Of a stretch of 64,000 bases of DNA, positions 11,069 through 22,085 are shown one piece after another (the first letter of the stretch is position 1; every line of letters begins with the position of its first letter). The translations under genes were made by a program, and so were the position numbers. This DNA is from Takakia lepidozioides (lineage: Eukaryota > Streptophyta > Takakiopsida > Takakiales > Takakiaceae), in the NCBI GenBank assembly GCA_030704615.1, contig CM060734.1, positions 54,202,042-54,266,041 of the forward strand, in the 5' to 3' direction. The notes under the pieces were generated by a model. That model made no database searches and was not told where the DNA came from. It saw only the letters and a program-made list of their open reading frames with translations.

Positions 11069-12326
11069 GTGAAGAGCACCACGATTCTGCAGAAGCAAAC
11101 AATTGCTACACCGCAGGCAGTGCAGCTGCTAAGGGAGTTGCGATTGGAGGGGCTGCTACGCAAGGACTGGTCCTTGCATCATCGGCAGTATATGATTCAA
11201 TTTCTTCAGAACTTTGAGCCTTGGACGGGAGTTACCCAGGTGAGGGGAGTAGATATAGAAATTACTCCCCAGTACCTGCAGCAATTGTTTGATTTGCCAT
11301 CAGGTCATGTGGATGTGGATGAGCACAGGGCAAGATTGCAGATAGGGAATTTGTTCCAAGAAGGGAGTTTCTTTAAGACTCAAGGTTACGCTTGTACCAA
11401 AGCCAAGTTTCCAGGGCTCAGAGAAGTTGGCCAAATATTGAACGTTCTGTTTGCCATGAAACAGAACCAACAGTATTTGAGCAGGTCATTCACAGAGGAG
11501 ATCCTGAAAGCTTTGAGGGGAGAGGATGTAGCTTGGGCGGAGTTAATGTACAATGGTCTGGTGGACGAGATGAAGAGGTTACAGGGCACTGCTGCTAAGT
11601 CTCCGATCATTGTGTCTGGTCCAGTCATTGCCCAAATCATGCATACTGGATACTCGGGAACGTAAGGAGATGGGAGTGTTTGAGGCAGTAACCACTGCAA
11701 TTGAAGAACAGGGCTCTTCACATAGTGAGGGTGGACTGGCAGGGCAACACCAGTCTAAGAGACAGAAGCGGGGTATGACTGTAGTGGCGGATCCACTGGC
11801 TTCACGGAAACCGCACGATGATGTTTCCCAAGCTCTTGTGCAGGATGGGGCACAACAACACAGAGGGCTGTTATTATTGGAAGCACGGCCTTCGGAAAGG
11901 GAAGAGGAAGTAAATTCGGTATCACAGCCACCACAGCCAGTTGACTCAGTTTTCTTAGAGGTTCCACAATTAGAACATGCTGTGACACCACCCCCAATTG
12001 TTCTGGACGAAGAAAGGTTGGACATTCCCACTACAGAGCACGTCGTGGCTGAAATTGAAAAGGGTGACCTTCTCTATGAAAACTCTGGTTTGGTAAGGGA
12101 ATCAGTGGTTCCAGAGGTGCAGCGCTTGTCCAGGGAAAACCCTGCTGTGCATGTAATACCCACACCTGTGACGGAGGTACCAAGGGTAGAATATAAGGAC
12201 ACTGCAACACCTGTGGAGGATGAGGTGGTAGCTATGCGAACACCTGTACTTCCTACCCTGGTCATACACGCTCGGCTTAGCGACAAGTGCTCCATACTCC
12301 GTTGGTATCACTGGCGCAACCCGTGA
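11069..12326 (+). pseudogene. Antisense ORF of the gypsy element (two overlapping frames)
   Basis: A 198-codon plus-strand frame (11069-11665), antisense to pol, passes into a second frame (about 11655-12326) through an apparent single-base shift near 11650. The first part contains LLRELRLEGLL, FEPWTGVTQVRGVDI, YLQQLFDLPSG and DVAWAELMYNGLVDEM and reads like a helical globular domain. The second part is hydrophilic, Pro/Glu/Val-rich and low complexity. Antisense additional ORFs are known in some plant gypsy retrotransposons. The function is unknown and I do not recognise a domain. The 3' end overlaps the integrase C-terminal frame on the other strand. Confidence 0.45.
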
Positions 12327-12349
12327 CTGTTTTTGCGTTTCAACATGCA

Positions 12350-12787
12350 AATCGTGCTGCAATGGTTTGTCATGGATACCACTGTACCCCTTCAACTTAT
12401 TGGCATTGACTCTTCCCAGCATTTCTTTGTTAATGGTTTGTAACATGGCGGTGTTATTATCATACATCTTCTGTATGACATAAGGTCTTTTCCATGGTGA
12501 TTTAAGCTTAGAAACCTTAATCTTCCCTTTCTTCTGCAACCATAGTACCAAATCTCCCGTCTTAAAAGTCTTTAATTTACCTTCATCAAACTGATCCTTC
12601 CTCTTCATCTGAATTCTGGTCATGTTATCAGCTGCATCAGCACGTACTTCTTCCACATGGTATAATTCATGTTTCCTGACCTTAATTGAATATTCTAATT
12701 CCATTATCCTTCCCCATTCAGTTCTCATGGTAGGTAACAAGAATTCCACTGGAAGTAAAGCTTCCATACCATAAACTAATTAGAATG
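12350..12787 (-). pseudogene. Gypsy integrase, C-terminal part (after the hAT break)
   Basis: Continues the integrase core of 20208-20775: after the hAT is removed, YKVITKYIP joins to a Y-G-M-E-A-L-L-P-V-E stretch. A one-codon TAA sits just after the joint where Gln would be expected. Further on are the usual C-terminal landmarks: an Asp/Lys-rich helix, TFKTGDLVLW, then KLKSPWKRPYVIQKM and NKLKGYSG. No chromodomain follows. The protein probably ends near 12350; the frame beyond is the shadow of the antisense ORF. Confidence 0.85.
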
Positions 12788-13529
12788 GTATATACCAGTG
12801 TTGGGCGGTTCTTGCCTTTGTGAAGGAACCTTCGGTTCCGGTTCCACAAATTTTTGAAGAGACGGTTCCGGGTCCGGATCCGGTTATTTTTTATTAAGGC
12901 GGTTCCGGTCCGGTTCAGGTTCTGACTTTTTAACATGGGGGCGGTTCCGGTTACCGGTTAGTTGCTGGAAAAAAAACGCCAGTTCCCGGTTAGGTTCCGG
13001 TTCTTTTTTAAAAATATATTAAATTCTTTTAATTTTTTATTCTTCTAGAAAATTAGATGAACTAATCTGATTGGTTCATACTGAGAATTTTCAACTAAAA
13101 CCAGGGAATTTATTAGTAAAACAGAAGTAAATAAACTTATATGTTTTTTGTGATTGTCTTTTATGGTATATATAACTAGTTATATACGCATGGTCTCCAT
13201 TAAAAACGGAAAACCAGAGATTTTATAAGTTGTTGTATGGTGTAGCAAAGAACAACTAAAACAGACTAACTACATAAGGATCTTAATTCAAAATACAAAA
13301 CAAATTAAACATGTGTAATTCTATGGTTACCTTTTATGGTGCAGCAAAAGCACAACTAAAAAAAACTACATAAATTTGTGTTTTATGGATGATGCTTTGT
13401 CAATATAGCATATAACAAACTAAGTACACGGGATGTCACTGAAATTTTCAATAAAAATGACAAATAAACAAACTCCAATCAAAGGAGTATAGTGTAATAT
13501 GTTGAACAATTATTTGTCTCTAAGACAAA

Positions 13530-15878
13530 TCAGTCTACCTCAAAGAGGTTTGCCTCTGCAATCAAGTCCTCATTCTCATCTAAGATGACTTCTTCCCTAT
13601 CCAAAAACTCTTTCATGGAAGTACTAAAGCAACCAACTCTAGCATCATTTGGCCAATTCTTGACTACACTCACAAGCATATCAAGGTTTTCAATATTTAA
13701 CCTGCACCGTCTCAAGTTTGTTATGACACCTGCAATACTAAAAACCCTCTCAGCTTCAATCTGAGATCCAACTATGCCCAAAATTAGCCGTGCCAAAAAT
13801 CCCACATACGGAAAGAGAGACTCGTGTTCTTTCCACCATTTCAAAGGAGCCACGCACTCACCTTCATTTATCTTCGTCCTTCTGAAATGTGATAGTTGTT
13901 CTCTCACCACTGTCAATGTCATGTCTTCATTGTGGTCATGCACACCAAATAAGGACATCTCGTCCATTGTGGCAGTGGGCTGTGATTGGGCCGAAGTATC
14001 CGGATGTAAGACCTTGAAACACTTTACCAAAAGAGGCTCTAACACCATACTATCATATTGGGACACAATATGCAAAGCACGCTCTTTGCCCACATATTGT
14101 GATACCAATGACAACCCCTTGTAACGTGGGTCAAGCATAAGTGCGAGCATATTGTGAGCTTTGCGCGATTGAAACCCTTCCAAAAAAGAAAGAAATGGTT
14201 CCAAGACATATACCACCTCTCGAGCCATCCGCCATTCCAACAATGTCAACTCTGTTGAGAAATCCCCCATGCAATGATCCACAGTTGCAGCCCCCCCAGC
14301 ACTACTTCCTCGCATGCGAATTGTTGTGGCAATGGCTGCATTAAGAGCATCGGACAACAGCCAAAATCCCCCAGATTGATTCATAATGCACTCATGAACC
14401 ACAGGCCCTAGAACTGTAGAAATTGATTGGGCAATGGCCCACACTTGTGGACTTGGTATGCGAGATTGCAGTGCCAATGAGGTTTGCCTAGAGTAACAAG
14501 TGATTATGGCTTGCCTAAACTCCAAAGTCTCTTGGAAGAGGATCACCTTGGAAGCAAACCGTGTCTTCACCGGAGTCTTCAGTTTGCGGGGATGAATGCC
14601 GCTGTCCACACATGCCTTTGCCCATTCTTGTCTCCCTTTGCCACTTTTTTTGGTCCAAGTAATGGTTTTTTGCAACTCTGATTGGGCATTTTTTATAGAA
14701 ACCGATCTCATATCTGCGCATACTTTTGCATCATTTGTTGCATACTGGCAACACTTGGACATTGCATGCCCAAAACAGCTACCCACAAATGGAGAATCCA
14801 ACCCCAAACACGCACATGAGACCACCGAATTCAAAGCATTGGTCAAAGTGGCCAAGTTACCTCCCTCATCTTTGACGTAAGCAATAATGCGAGTATTGAG
14901 GTCATACTTCACAAGAAGATTGTTGACTTGATGTGCCATGGCAGCCCCAGATGTGTCAGGTGTCTCAAACATGCCAAGAGTCACATGACATTGCTCCCAC
15001 TGTTCATTAATAAAGTGCGCTATGATGACAAAAGTGTCAGTTCCCCCTCTTGACATCCACAAATCAAAACTCACGGAGCAAGTAGCACAACTTTGAAGAG
15101 ATGGGGACATGTAGCGCTCTTTCGTCTTCTCTGCCAAGATTGGAATGGCCTCATTCACAAATGTCCGTCGAGAAGGGAAAACAATCCGAGGATTTTGCCT
15201 CAACACCATCCTTCTTAGCCAAGGGGATTCTACCAAAGACAGTGGAACCAACTCCTTTGCAATGAATAAGACTAAATCCTCATTGAACTGCTTCTGTTGA
15301 TCATCATTTTGGTTGTATGGAGTGGGGCTCCTAAAAAAAGAAGCTATGTTTCCAGGAGTGGGGCCGGGCCTCTTTTTGGCTGGCCTACGGGCCTTCTCAG
15401 GTCCAAGATTTTCCCTCTCAATCCACCTACGCAAAACAATGTCATGTTCTTGATCCACATGCTTTCGAAGGGCAGAGATACCATTGGTTTTATTATAGGT
15501 CACAATGCCCTTCTTGCTTTCAGGAGTGACACCAACAGGATGACATAGAACACACCTCATTTGTTGTGGATTTGTTATGTCCACTGGAGCAGAGTCTTTT
15601 GTTGCATAGAATGCCCATGTCGAAGCAGTGCGATTGTGGGGTTTCCAAAAATCCCGTTGTTTGTCAAGGATTGGGAGCTGCGCCTCCACATCCAACACCG
15701 TGTGTGATGGCGAAACTGTGGAAGATGACATTGCAGCCGAGGCTTGATGAGCTGATGTAAATGAGGCTTCATGATGAGCATCCTCCGCAACATGGCACTC
15801 CACCAAAGCTCTCTCATTATCAACATTCATGTCAAGAACAACTTCCCTTTCTAGTTCATCGAAAATATTGGGCTCCAT
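13530..15878 (-). CDS. hAT transposase (BED zinc finger, C-terminal dimerisation domain)
   Basis: An open frame of 782 codons from the ATG at 15878 (MEPNIFDELE). The longer open frame upstream is unlikely to be coding, because an intron-like acceptor (TTTTACACAG) lies just before this ATG. About residues 70-140 form a BED-type zinc finger (CVLC, then KTNGISALRKHVDQEH). The RNase H-like core has FDLWMSRGGTDTF near residue 270. The last ~100 residues carry the hAT dimerisation signature (WWKEHE, FPYVGFLARLIL, SQIEAERVFS, NLRRCRL). The protein would bind the terminal repeats and cut and paste the element in the nucleus. No stops or shifts are seen, so activity is possible. Length fits autonomous plant hAT transposases. 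Confidence 0.9.
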   Translation of the reverse strand: MEPNIFDELEREVVLDMNVDNERALVECHVAEDAHHEASFTSAHQASAAMSSSTVSPSHTVLDVEAQLPILDKQRDFWKPHNRTASTWAFYATKDSAPVDITNPQQMRCVLCHPVGVTPESKKGIVTYNKTNGISALRKHVDQEHDIVLRRWIERENLGPEKARRPAKKRPGPTPGNIASFFRSPTPYNQNDDQQKQFNEDLVLFIAKELVPLSLVESPWLRRMVLRQNPRIVFPSRRTFVNEAIPILAEKTKERYMSPSLQSCATCSVSFDLWMSRGGTDTFVIIAHFINEQWEQCHVTLGMFETPDTSGAAMAHQVNNLLVKYDLNTRIIAYVKDEGGNLATLTNALNSVVSCACLGLDSPFVGSCFGHAMSKCCQYATNDAKVCADMRSVSIKNAQSELQKTITWTKKSGKGRQEWAKACVDSGIHPRKLKTPVKTRFASKVILFQETLEFRQAIITCYSRQTSLALQSRIPSPQVWAIAQSISTVLGPVVHECIMNQSGGFWLLSDALNAAIATTIRMRGSSAGGAATVDHCMGDFSTELTLLEWRMAREVVYVLEPFLSFLEGFQSRKAHNMLALMLDPRYKGLSLVSQYVGKERALHIVSQYDSMVLEPLLVKCFKVLHPDTSAQSQPTATMDEMSLFGVHDHNEDMTLTVVREQLSHFRRTKINEGECVAPLKWWKEHESLFPYVGFLARLILGIVGSQIEAERVFSIAGVITNLRRCRLNIENLDMLVSVVKNWPNDARVGCFSTSMKEFLDREEVILDENEDLIAEANLFEVD

Positions 15879-16029
15879 GACATAAAAAGCTTGTGGAACA
15901 ACTCCTGTGTAAAAGCAATGCAAACAAAGAATCCAAAAGGCATTTAATAATTGTGCACAACTCATATATTTACAACTAAAAATGTAAACAACTAAAAAAA
16001 TAAAGCTCAATGAAAGGGAGTTACAGGCG

Positions 16030-16440
16030 GGTAATGGTGGCTGGTTGGCAGGTCCCTCCTACTTTGGGCTCCCTCCCTCTCATGCAGAATCTGCTATAAG
16101 AGAAGCCAAAGGGGCTATCTCATCAACCCCCAATTGTATCAAGAATTATAAAATTTTAAAGAAAGGGAAGATACTTACCAGTGATGATCAATGTGGGCTG
16201 GTTGGCGGGCCCCTCTTTGCTTGTGCTCCCTCCAATATAAAATCTACCATAGTGGAGCAAGGGCTATCAGCCCCTTGGTATATCATCAAAGAAAACAGGA
16301 AAAAGAAAAAAAAAATAAAAAAAATGATGATCAATGATTACCATGGACCAAGGGGGCTGGTTGCAGGTGGGCCCTCCTTGCTCGTCCTCCTAAACTTGTG
16401 CACCACATGCCATAGCAGAAAAGGAGGAAGCTGATTAGCT
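16030..16440. repeat. Three degenerate ~150-bp repeats upstream of the hAT transposase
   Basis: The words GATGATCAATG and GGGCTGGTTG-(G)CGGG, then CTCCCTCC, then a CC(A)TAG-type word recur at about 16030, 16185 and 16325, each followed by a purine-rich AAGGGG(CT) motif and an A-rich spacer. The copies have diverged. Position 5' of the transposase suggests a promoter-region duplication, but no function is shown. Confidence 0.45.
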
Positions 16441-16679
16441 TCATGGTGAACTAAAGCTAAAAACAGTAAAATAACCAAAAGTGGTGGATGCTTACCAACG
16501 TCACTAACTCTACTTGCTACAGCATTGACATCCACTCGATTGCTTAGATCATTCTCTTTTGAAAAGCCCTCTTCAGTAGCTGAACAGCACTTGGAGACGA
16601 CTGGATGACTAAATCACTGACAACCAAGACCAGGTTGACTTTCAAGTGAAGACAGCCAGAATGCAGTGCCACGTGGAGT

Positions 16680-17190
16680 AGCCAGAAACTATGAACGAGA
16701 GAGCCCCTGAAGGAGAGGATGGAAGAGACGGGGGGATGGCTGCTCACATACCTCCTCTCGCCAGTCAACATTGTTCAAGATTCCCTGACACACAGCGAAA
16801 AGAGGAACACCCTCGTACAAAACCTGCATAAGCACCTTATTCAGCTCCACCTGCAGCTGTCCTACCATCCCACAATACAACTTCTTGGAAATGAACAGTG
16901 CGGAGACCCCTCACAACAGGGTGAAAATCAATTCTGCCAATATAATAACCCACAGAATGGTGAACAAAAGAAAAGGGGGTTACCTCACTCGCTGCAAAAC
17001 CTGGGTAAATCTGGAAGGAGCTCACTGAGTGCCCGTGGTTCAAACACATTTCCCAAAAGTATGTGTGCACCTGCCACATATACAGGAACAGTCAGGCGCC
17101 GAGGTTCTGTATAAATCTCTGTTGCACGATGAACAACATTGATCATGGCAATAGACACTGAGGCAAGGAAGCAACCTACTGTCATTACGC
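16680..17190 (-). pseudogene. Unrecognised spliced-looking coding pieces inside the hAT element
   Basis: Two or three minus-strand segments look like exons. One (about 17185-16985) encodes INVVHRATEIYTEPRRLTV then VYVAGAHILLGNVFEPRAL. Another (about 16880-16750) encodes YCGMVGQLQVELNKVLMQVL then EGVPLFAVCQGILNN and ends at a GAG/GTATGT donor. Composition is protein-like rather than random, but I cannot name the source. They may be 5' exons of the transposase gene, or host exons captured by the transposon. Frames differ between pieces, so splicing or decay is needed to join them. Confidence 0.35.
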
Positions 17191-17799
17191 CCCAACCAAC
17201 TTGCTATCCATTATGTGCTGCAAAAGTACAGATTGGTCATACAAAGCTAGCCTGGCTGTCATCCAGATTGTACAACTAAGCACCGTACAAGAGAGGGGCA
17301 GAAGCTGACCTCTTTCTGGGTTAATTCTTCTCGGTTGGTCTGAATTCATCTAGATTATGTAGCTAGCACAGAAGCGAAGAAGTGGCAAATTTGTTGACCA
17401 AAACCTGCAGAATCTATCTCACTGTACAACCGATTTGATCTTCGGGGAGCAGCAGCAGTTGTTGGTCTATTTCTTCGCTGCTCCAATATATTGTCCAGGT
17501 GACTCGATGTGGGCCATTCTGCACTTGCGCTGTCTGAGTCAATACACTTGTCTTGCTGCTCGCTCTAGATAAGCAAATTACTCATAGGGCCCTCGTTCTG
17601 AACAGCACATGGGTAAGCGCATTGATCTTTCGTGTTATGATGCAGGGGCATGCTCTCCGAGGTGGGATTAATCAGAACAGGAAGGTGAAGAGGGACAGGG
17701 AGGGGGTTCTGGAAGGCTAAGCTGCAGCATCAACTTGCACTGGCCTATTAACCAGGATTAGCCATGCCAGACACAGACCCTGCCTGCAGGGGGGCCTTT

Positions 17800-19200
17800 C
17801 CCTCAGAGAGGGCGTACCTCACGCTGGTGAAGCCACGAGAGAAACAAGAGATTGTACTCATAAGACGTTGTTTGCCGTAGCCTTGTGGCCATTGACCCCG
17901 CGCCCAGTTTGAGCGGGAACAAAAGGAACAGAACCTACCTCCGTCAGGGGCTGACGTTGGTAGTAAGACTTACCATCGTATAAGGAATTAATCCGGGTTT
18001 TCCAGATATCCTCTACAAAACCCTTCACACAAGCATCAATCTGCTGTGTGTGATTTGCCCAAAAACTAGGCCTCAGGAGGGCCTGGGCTTTTGGCTCAGC
18101 CTCGAGACTTTCAAAGTTGGTAAACAGGGGTACAGGCACAATTCCCTTGATAAAATTGAAGAGAGCCTCTCTTTGGTGAGAGAACCCCGGACAGCGTATC
18201 AGAAAATGAATACTGTCTTCAGATTGCCCACAGAACGGACAATTGCACTCTCCCTTTCCTCTCTGCTTCTGTTTGCTGTTCAAAGGTAGGCTTCCTGCCC
18301 TGAGTTTAAATTTCAGTCTAGTGCCGAGAGTGGGTAGACCCTTGAGGTCATCCAAGATGTCCACCCCCATGTCACTGACTGGAAACAAGTTCAGGGAAGT
18401 TCTCTGCCTAACTTCATTTTCATCAGACAATCTCATGGCAACAGACATGGCCTCAGACACTACAGCCTCTAAGGCAGATTTATCCAACAGGGTCAAGAAT
18501 GGCGGATCCAGATCCAGGTCCTTGAGAATCTTTTCTACTCTCTTCTGCCAGGACTTAGCCTGTTTGACAGGGCGGTCTTGTTTCCAAGATATAGAGTCGA
18601 TCAACTTAGGATATCTGGTGTTGGGCATATGTTGCAGCTGACCCCACCATCTGACCTTGAATTCATCTCGTCGGGAGCTTAAGGATGGAATGCCAAACTC
18701 ACCCCGAACAGCCACATTGGCTGTTTTGGAGCATGCTGACATACACTCCTTAAGCACCCCCACTTGAATGGATTCTAGAGACTTAGCCTGGTTGGAGTTA
18801 TCAACCCATACAGCAGATCCGTACTCCAAGGCAGGTCTAATAACGCGACAAAGCATGGTTTTCTTAACCTCAGAGGTGACCCCTCTGCAGTGGAAAAATT
18901 TAGTGAGCCCCAGAGCTTTGCCCTTGCCAGTTTGAACAACTTTCCGGATATGTGCATCCTAACTACAAACGGAGGAAAACTCAACGCCCAGGTAAGTGTA
19001 GGAAGGGAGGACCGGAATCTCTTGGCTACCCCACTGCCACAAGATCACTTCCTCCCTCTCCTCTGTCGTTGAATGCTACCACTGCACATTTGCTGACATC
19101 CAGGAAAAAAACATAAGTGGGTTTCCCTTCTTTTTTCCTTCCCTGAATAATCTGGCTTAGAGTGAAGATATGATCCACACAGCCCCTGTTTCGCCGAAAG
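17800..19200 (-). mobile_element. 5'-truncated, internally deleted LINE (reverse transcriptase C-terminal half)
   Basis: The minus strand starts near 19200 with reverse-transcriptase residues GFRRNRGCVDHIF and FFLDVSK, then jumps (internal deletion) to VAFNDRGEGG, LPSYTYLGVEFSS and, after shifts, RVIRPALEYGSAVW. An open frame at 17858-18856 continues to the C-terminal CPFCG...H...C zinc-binding cluster. The catalytic YADD region lies in the deleted part, so it cannot be active. It lies wholly inside the hAT. The last ~150 bp match the truncated copy at 32080-32345 (GGGCGCGGGGTCAATGG, then GCAAACAAC), so both belong to one LINE family. Confidence 0.75.
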
Positions 19201-20009
19201 CCGAGAGAAACAAGAGAAAAGAGAAGAGAGAGAAGGTAAGCTGCGAGAGAGGAGGGAGAAACTAAGGAGGCCAACCACCAGAGGGCCTGTAGGATACGGT
19301 AGAACTTGAACCAAAACCAGCACTGTTTTAGGGGGTGTGGGAGCCAAGGAGCTCACGAGAGAGAGGAAAGAGACTGGTGTGTGCATTTGTGTCTTAGGGT
19401 GCGGAAAACCTCATGTAAAGAATCCGTTTATCCTCATAAGAAATTGCCCTTGCATTCACTCCATACATATATGCATCGTGAAAATGGAGGAGAGAGACTG
19501 AATGAGAAGTTATATACTCTTCGAGACAGTCTGAGCAGAAGTATTACCCGGCGCTGTTCTGGCACTCTCCCCGCCATGCCTTCGTTCCGTTTTCCTTTGC
19601 TTCTTCCTGAATCCGGTCGAGTTGAATCACGACCCCACCAATGTATTGCACAACACAAGCGTCCGACACGGATTCTCTCCTAAGCTGCTTCTACCAGAAT
19701 CCACATTACTGTAATCAGGCATACAGCGTGAAACATATCATACTCCCGCTCTCCCCTTCCCTGCCTTGTTTCTCCTGAAACAAAGTAGAAACGTTGTGAC
19801 CCAAGCAAATCACACGCCCCTCCCACACTTCCATCTCTCCCCTGTCCGATCCTTCAACGCAGACGCATGCTACAAAGCCCGAATTCACAGTGAGATGGAG
19901 ATGGCAAGTCAATGATGTGGCCTTCTGGGACTATTGCAGCACTACGGCGTGGCCGATTACCTTCCGCTTCGCCGCATCATGAACCGCGCACGTAGAGACA
20001 CTTAGGGCT
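19201..20009. other. hAT interior, no gene recognised
   Basis: Purine-rich GAGAGA stretches and short open frames without recognisable protein. This may be transposon promoter or filler between the LINE and the subterminal GGAACC array that begins near 20010. Confidence 0.4.
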
Positions 20010-20207
20010 ACAGCCCAGGGGTGGAACCGGAACCGGAACCGGAACCCTAAGCCCCAAACCCGGTTCCCACACATGTGGTCGTAGCTGGAACCGCCGGTTC
20101 CGGTTCCCACACAATCCTGGATTTCCGGTTCCGGTTCCACATAACCGGAACCGGAACCGGCGGTTACCCGGGGCCCAGGCGGGTAACCGCCCAACACTGG
20201 TATATAC

Positions 20208-20775
20208 TTAGTGATGACTTTATATGAAGTCATGTATGACCACAAAGTTGTCAGCAGCTTTGTATCCCAATCTGTTCTGTTTGCATTGACTATCTTAACC
20301 AAAATAGTACATAGTATTTTGTTGGTAGCCTCTGCCTGCCCATTACCCTGTGGGTAATATGTTGTACTCTTCCTATGCACAATCATGAACTCTTTAGTCA
20401 ATAGTTCAACGGTCTCATTAATGAAGTGACTTCCCTGGTCACTGATAAATTCCAGGGGACAGCCAAATCGTGTAAGTATGTTCTCATACAAGAACCTTGC
20501 GGTGGACTTAGCTGTGTTGTCCCTCAGAGCTTTAGCTTCCACCCACTTTGTAGTATAATCAGTGGCTGTGATTATATCTTGTTCTGTGTATTCTTGGCTG
20601 GTGGGTTAATTGGTCTAACAAAGTCTAGTCCCCATTTCTGAAATGGTTCAGTAGGCATCGTAGGATGCAAAGCCATCTTCCCAGATCTTTGCAATGGTCC
20701 TAATCTCTGACACTCATCACAACTCTGACAATACTTGTGTACATCCTTGAATAAGTAGTAGGCCACCAGTAACCT
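20208..20775 (-). pseudogene. Gypsy integrase: end of zinc domain and DDE core (before the hAT break)
   Basis: Minus-strand frames hold CQSCDECQRLG (second half of the HHCC zinc domain), WGLDFVRPI, the ATDYTTKW catalytic Asp strand, FGCPLEFISDQGSHF (second Asp) and TYYPQGNGQAEATNK (catalytic Glu). A one-base shift near 20570 and another near 20770 break the frame. The hAT interrupts the protein immediately after YKVITKYIP, and the rest is at 12350-12787. The reaction would be insertion of element cDNA into the host chromosome. Confidence 0.85.
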
Positions 20776-21749
20776 GCAAGTAGTATCTTTCTACTGGTAG
20801 TCTCTTCTAAAAAATGACCTCCAGCCACTCCTTTATGAACTTCCTCCAAAACTTTATTTACTTCATGGTGGTACAAGCATCGTTTAAGTACTCCATCAGG
20901 TCCTAGCTTATACATTCTGCCCCCTACAATAGTATAAGGTAAAGCCTTGATAACGATTCTCTTCCTCTGCTCCTTTCCATAACTAGGTGGGCACTGACCA
21001 TGAGTAAGGTAGTATCTGATTGGCCACTGCCAATCTAACCAGTCATCTGCACTTCCCTGCACCTCCACCGCAAATAAACTCGCATCAGGTAATTGGTCGT
21101 CTACTCCTGTGGCGGGCTCTCCTGTTGATAGGCGTGACAAGTGATCTGCCACAAGATGCAAACGACCAGGCTTGTAAACAACTTCGAACTCAAACTCATG
21201 TAAGATTATTAACCACCTTGCTATCCTTCCACTTATCAAAGGTTTATTCACCAGATATATCAGAGCCTGGTGATCCACATAAAACATAAACTTTCTTCCC
21301 AATAGGTAATGCCTAAATTTCTTGACTGCATAAATCATTGTCAGTGCTTCTCTTTCAGTTGTGCTATAGTTCATTTCAGTACTGTTCATCAACCTGCTAG
21401 CATAGTACACATGTGAATCTATATTTCCTGTAACATTTTGGGCTAACACTGCTCCCAACGCTTCTCCTGATGCATCACAGTGAACATGAAATACTACATG
21501 CCAGTGAGGGTTAATCAGCACGGGTGTAGTTGTTACTGACAATGTAAGTTCCTCAAAAGCCTGTTGACATTCAGCTGTCCATGCAAACACTGCATCTTTC
21601 TTCAGAAGCTTGCTCAATGGTGCTGCTATCTGTGCATACCGTCTGACAAATCTTCTGTAATAACTGGTTTGTCCAAGGAATCTCCTTAGACTCTTAACAT
21701 TTACTGGTGGTGGAGAGGCTTTAATGGCCTCTGTCTTTCTGGGATCCAC
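20770..21749 (-). pseudogene. Gypsy pol: RT thumb, RNase H and start of integrase zinc domain
   Basis: The frame begins VDPRKTEAIKASPPP then SLRRFLGQTSYYRRFVRRYA (connection region after the RT palm), followed by RNase H with FHVHCDASGEALGAVL (catalytic Asp), STTEREALTMIYAVKKFRHY (Glu), FYVDHQAL (Asp) and HLVADHLSRL. It then enters the integrase HHCC domain at HKGVAGGHF. A TGA sits just upstream, at about 21750, where Gly is expected. This is the most intact part of pol. Confidence 0.88.
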
Positions 21750-21755
21750 AAGAAG

Positions 21756-22085
21756 TCATCTCTTACACACAATGTGTCCCAAAAGCACCCCTGAGTTAAC
21801 ATAGAAAGTACACTTCTCTGGATTCAGGCCTAGACCTCTCATCCTGCATCTGGCCAAACATAACTCCAATTTATGCAAGTGCTCATTCTTAGAGTTGTAC
21901 ACACTGAAATCATCCAAGAACACCTGCATGAAATCATCCAGATACTCATGAAAAGATTCACTTATCACTCTCTGAAAGGTTGCTGGTGCATTACAAAGTC
22001 CAAAAGGCATGACTTTGTATGCATAAGCACCCCAGTCTGTGATGAAAGCTGTCTTTCCCTGGTCTTCTTCTGCCACTTGCACTTG
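21756..22085 (-). pseudogene. Gypsy reverse transcriptase palm
   Basis: Contains EEDQGKTAFIT, YKVMPFGLCNAPATFQR, the catalytic FLDDFSVY block (FLDD in place of the usual YIDD/YVDD) and GLGLNPEKC then LLGHIV. These are motifs of the Ty3/gypsy RT. It joins the upstream frame through a one-base deletion near 22085 and ends in a TGA before LLVDP. Confidence 0.88.

Larger units (their letters stand above)
12796..20199 (-). mobile_element. hAT DNA transposon, 7.4 kb, with perfect terminal repeats and 8-bp target duplication
   Basis: Terminal inverted repeats are CAGTGTTGGGCGGTT (12796-12810) and its exact complement (20185-20199). Flanking 8-bp duplications GTATATAC lie at 12788-12795 and 20200-20207. 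An 8-bp target site and a CA-G-TG start are hallmarks of hAT elements. Both ends are packed with GGTTCCGG/CCGGAACC words over about 150-200 bp (12825-13010 and 20010-20170), the expected transposase-binding subterminal region. The element carries one hAT transposase gene on the minus strand, a 5'-truncated LINE, and unrecognised coding pieces. Perfect ends and an open transposase indicate recent insertion. Confidence 0.95.
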
